From contig CAMPDV010000206.1 in assembly GCA_946699065.1 (NCBI GenBank), positions 372,001 through 436,000 of the forward strand: a stretch of DNA of 64,000 nucleotides, written 5' to 3'. The notes beneath the pieces are model-generated. The model made no database searches, had not been told where the DNA came from, and saw nothing but the letters and a program-made list of their open reading frames with translations. Every line of letters begins with the position of its first letter. Position 1 is the first letter of the stretch. Position numbers and translations under genes: made by a program. Origin of the DNA: Loxodes magnus (lineage: Eukaryota; Ciliophora; Karyorelictea; Loxodida; Loxodidae). Shown here one piece after another: positions 62,998 through 64,000 of this stretch.

Positions 62998-63724
62998 TTA
63001 ATATCTTTTCTTGTTTCTCTATTTCCATTGGAATTCCTTAAGAAGGCTTCTACAGGTTTTCTTCTATTAATTTGAGTCTGGAATCTAATTTTACTCAGTT
63101 TTTCTCGTCTTGCTCTTGCATTACTCAAATATAATTCTTTAAATTTTAAATTGACTCATAGACTCCGACTTTAGCTCTTCGGTCTACCATATGGACTTCG
63201 TCATCATCTTCATAGTTTATCAGATCCTGACTTATTGTAAACATCTCTTCCTTCTGGGAGTTTAATTCCTCTTATGTTTATAATAAGCAGATGAATCAGC
63301 TGTTTCATCTATTCAGAGTTCATTTGTTCTATTTCAATGTTGTCTAAATCAAAGGTAATAGGATCTATATTAAATTATCGTACTTTACCTTCTTTGTTTA
63401 TTTTTTATTTCTTCGTTATTGTTTTTATCGATTCATCTGAGTGGTCTCTTCTTTCAGTTTTCAATGGAGGCGTTGAGAGCTGTGTCAACTTTTCTGTTCT
63501 GAATCTTTTCTCAGTTCCTACTTTTTCTTTGATGGAAGAAGTCCGCTTTATTTTAATTTGTAGGATTTAGTATTTTTTATTAGTTCTTCTAATTTATTTT
63601 GTTGTTCTGGTTATTTTTATTAAGAAGAGCGTTAAGTTGAAGAAGACGTGGTGAGAATATTTGCTTCTGGTTTTCTCTCCTATTCTGAGGAGGTGGTAAA
63701 AAAACCCTTCTTGAAGCCAGCCAT
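62998..63724 (-). pseudogene. Gag-like LINE ORF1 remnant (copy 3)
   Basis: ATG 63,724: MAGFKKGFFTTSS, homologous to MVEGFKKGFYTTS of copy 1. A TGA at 63,485 stops the first frame after 79 codons. The protein continues in another frame (IDPITFDLDNIEIEQMNSEQ; IRGIKLPEGRDVYNK), then with further TGAs to VKLDSRLKLIEENLQKPSQG and IPMEIEKQEK, which matches IPMEIE just before the knuckle in copy 1. The sequence breaks off there at the tetranucleotide repeat, so the zinc knuckle is missing. The plus-strand frame at 63,337-63,570 is its shadow. Confidence 0.65.
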
Positions 63725-64000
63725 TTATATTATGATGAATTTTCTATAAATAGAATTTATATGCATACTTTATTTTAGTTCATAATTTAAGTTATTACTT
63801 AATTGCTTTAATACTTATAATATAATTACTTAATATTTGCCCATTAGAGAGAATCATCTTACTCACTCATACTCAATTGCATCGAAGTCCACTCTCTAGA
63901 CTTTAAAGAACTAATTGCTTTTATATAGTAAGAGCACATCACGTTGGCCTATGCTTCATAATCACTACATCACGTTCATAACCTATTATTTGCATATATA
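63725..64000. other. Window edge, no gene recognised
   Basis: A+T-rich. ACATCACGTT occurs twice near 63,937 and 63,967. Confidence 0.4.

Noticed and set aside
63337-63570. 77-residue plus-strand frame with membrane-like stretch
   Set aside because: It is the complement of the gag copy 3 remnant, which has clear homology to the other gag ORFs.

Overview
The window looks like ciliate germline (micronuclear) DNA, most likely from Tetrahymena or a close relative. It is extremely A+T rich, and every recognisable protein reads through only if TAA and TAG mean glutamine and TGA is the sole stop. The clearest proof is a gene at 58.1-60.5 kb, which runs 538 codons from its ATG with many TAA/TAG codons and no TGA. 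Read in the standard code the window appears almost empty. I see no bacterial operons, rRNA or CRISPR.

Layout. (1) 0-4.4 kb: a decayed non-LTR retrotransposon (LINE) on +, with endonuclease, reverse transcriptase (RT), C-terminal zinc finger and a 3' hairpin. (2) 7.4-8.8 kb: an open gag-like ORF1 with a CCHC knuckle on -. (3) 9.3-10.8 kb: a long unrecognised frame with a candidate 40-nt intron. (4) 11.9-12.8 kb: a 5'-truncated LINE. (5) 12.86-44.95 kb: a very large inverted repeat, two arms of about 9.2 and 9.1 kb around a 13.8-kb spacer. Each arm carries remnants of at least two LINE-type elements. The spacer holds a tRNA-like gene, a decayed DUF229 (sulfatase/phosphatase-superfamily) gene, other coding remnants, an RT fragment and an intact 273-codon ORF. 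(6) 44.95-52.3 kb: a second gag ORF, then an inverted copy of the last 3.4 kb of the spacer. Comparing the two copies gives empty and filled sites for a structured SINE-like insert (16-bp target duplication) and a truncated LINE (15-bp target duplication). (7) 52.3-64 kb: a LINE 3' end on -, a short hairpin motif present twice, a T-rich tract, a nearly intact RING-like/pentapeptide/WD40 gene with one internal TGA, a possible RPB7-like gene fragment, and a third gag remnant.

How the parts relate. The LINE family (gag with CCHC knuckle; APE endonuclease + RT with a WADD catalytic box + C-terminal zinc finger; conserved 3' hairpin and tail) looks like the engine that built the region. Copies sit inside one another, and a SINE-like element shares its 3' tail. 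The host-like genes are mostly broken, as expected of germline-limited DNA. Assignments rest on motif recognition by eye and hand translation; no database search was possible. Boundaries given as 'about' are uncertain by tens to hundreds of bases.
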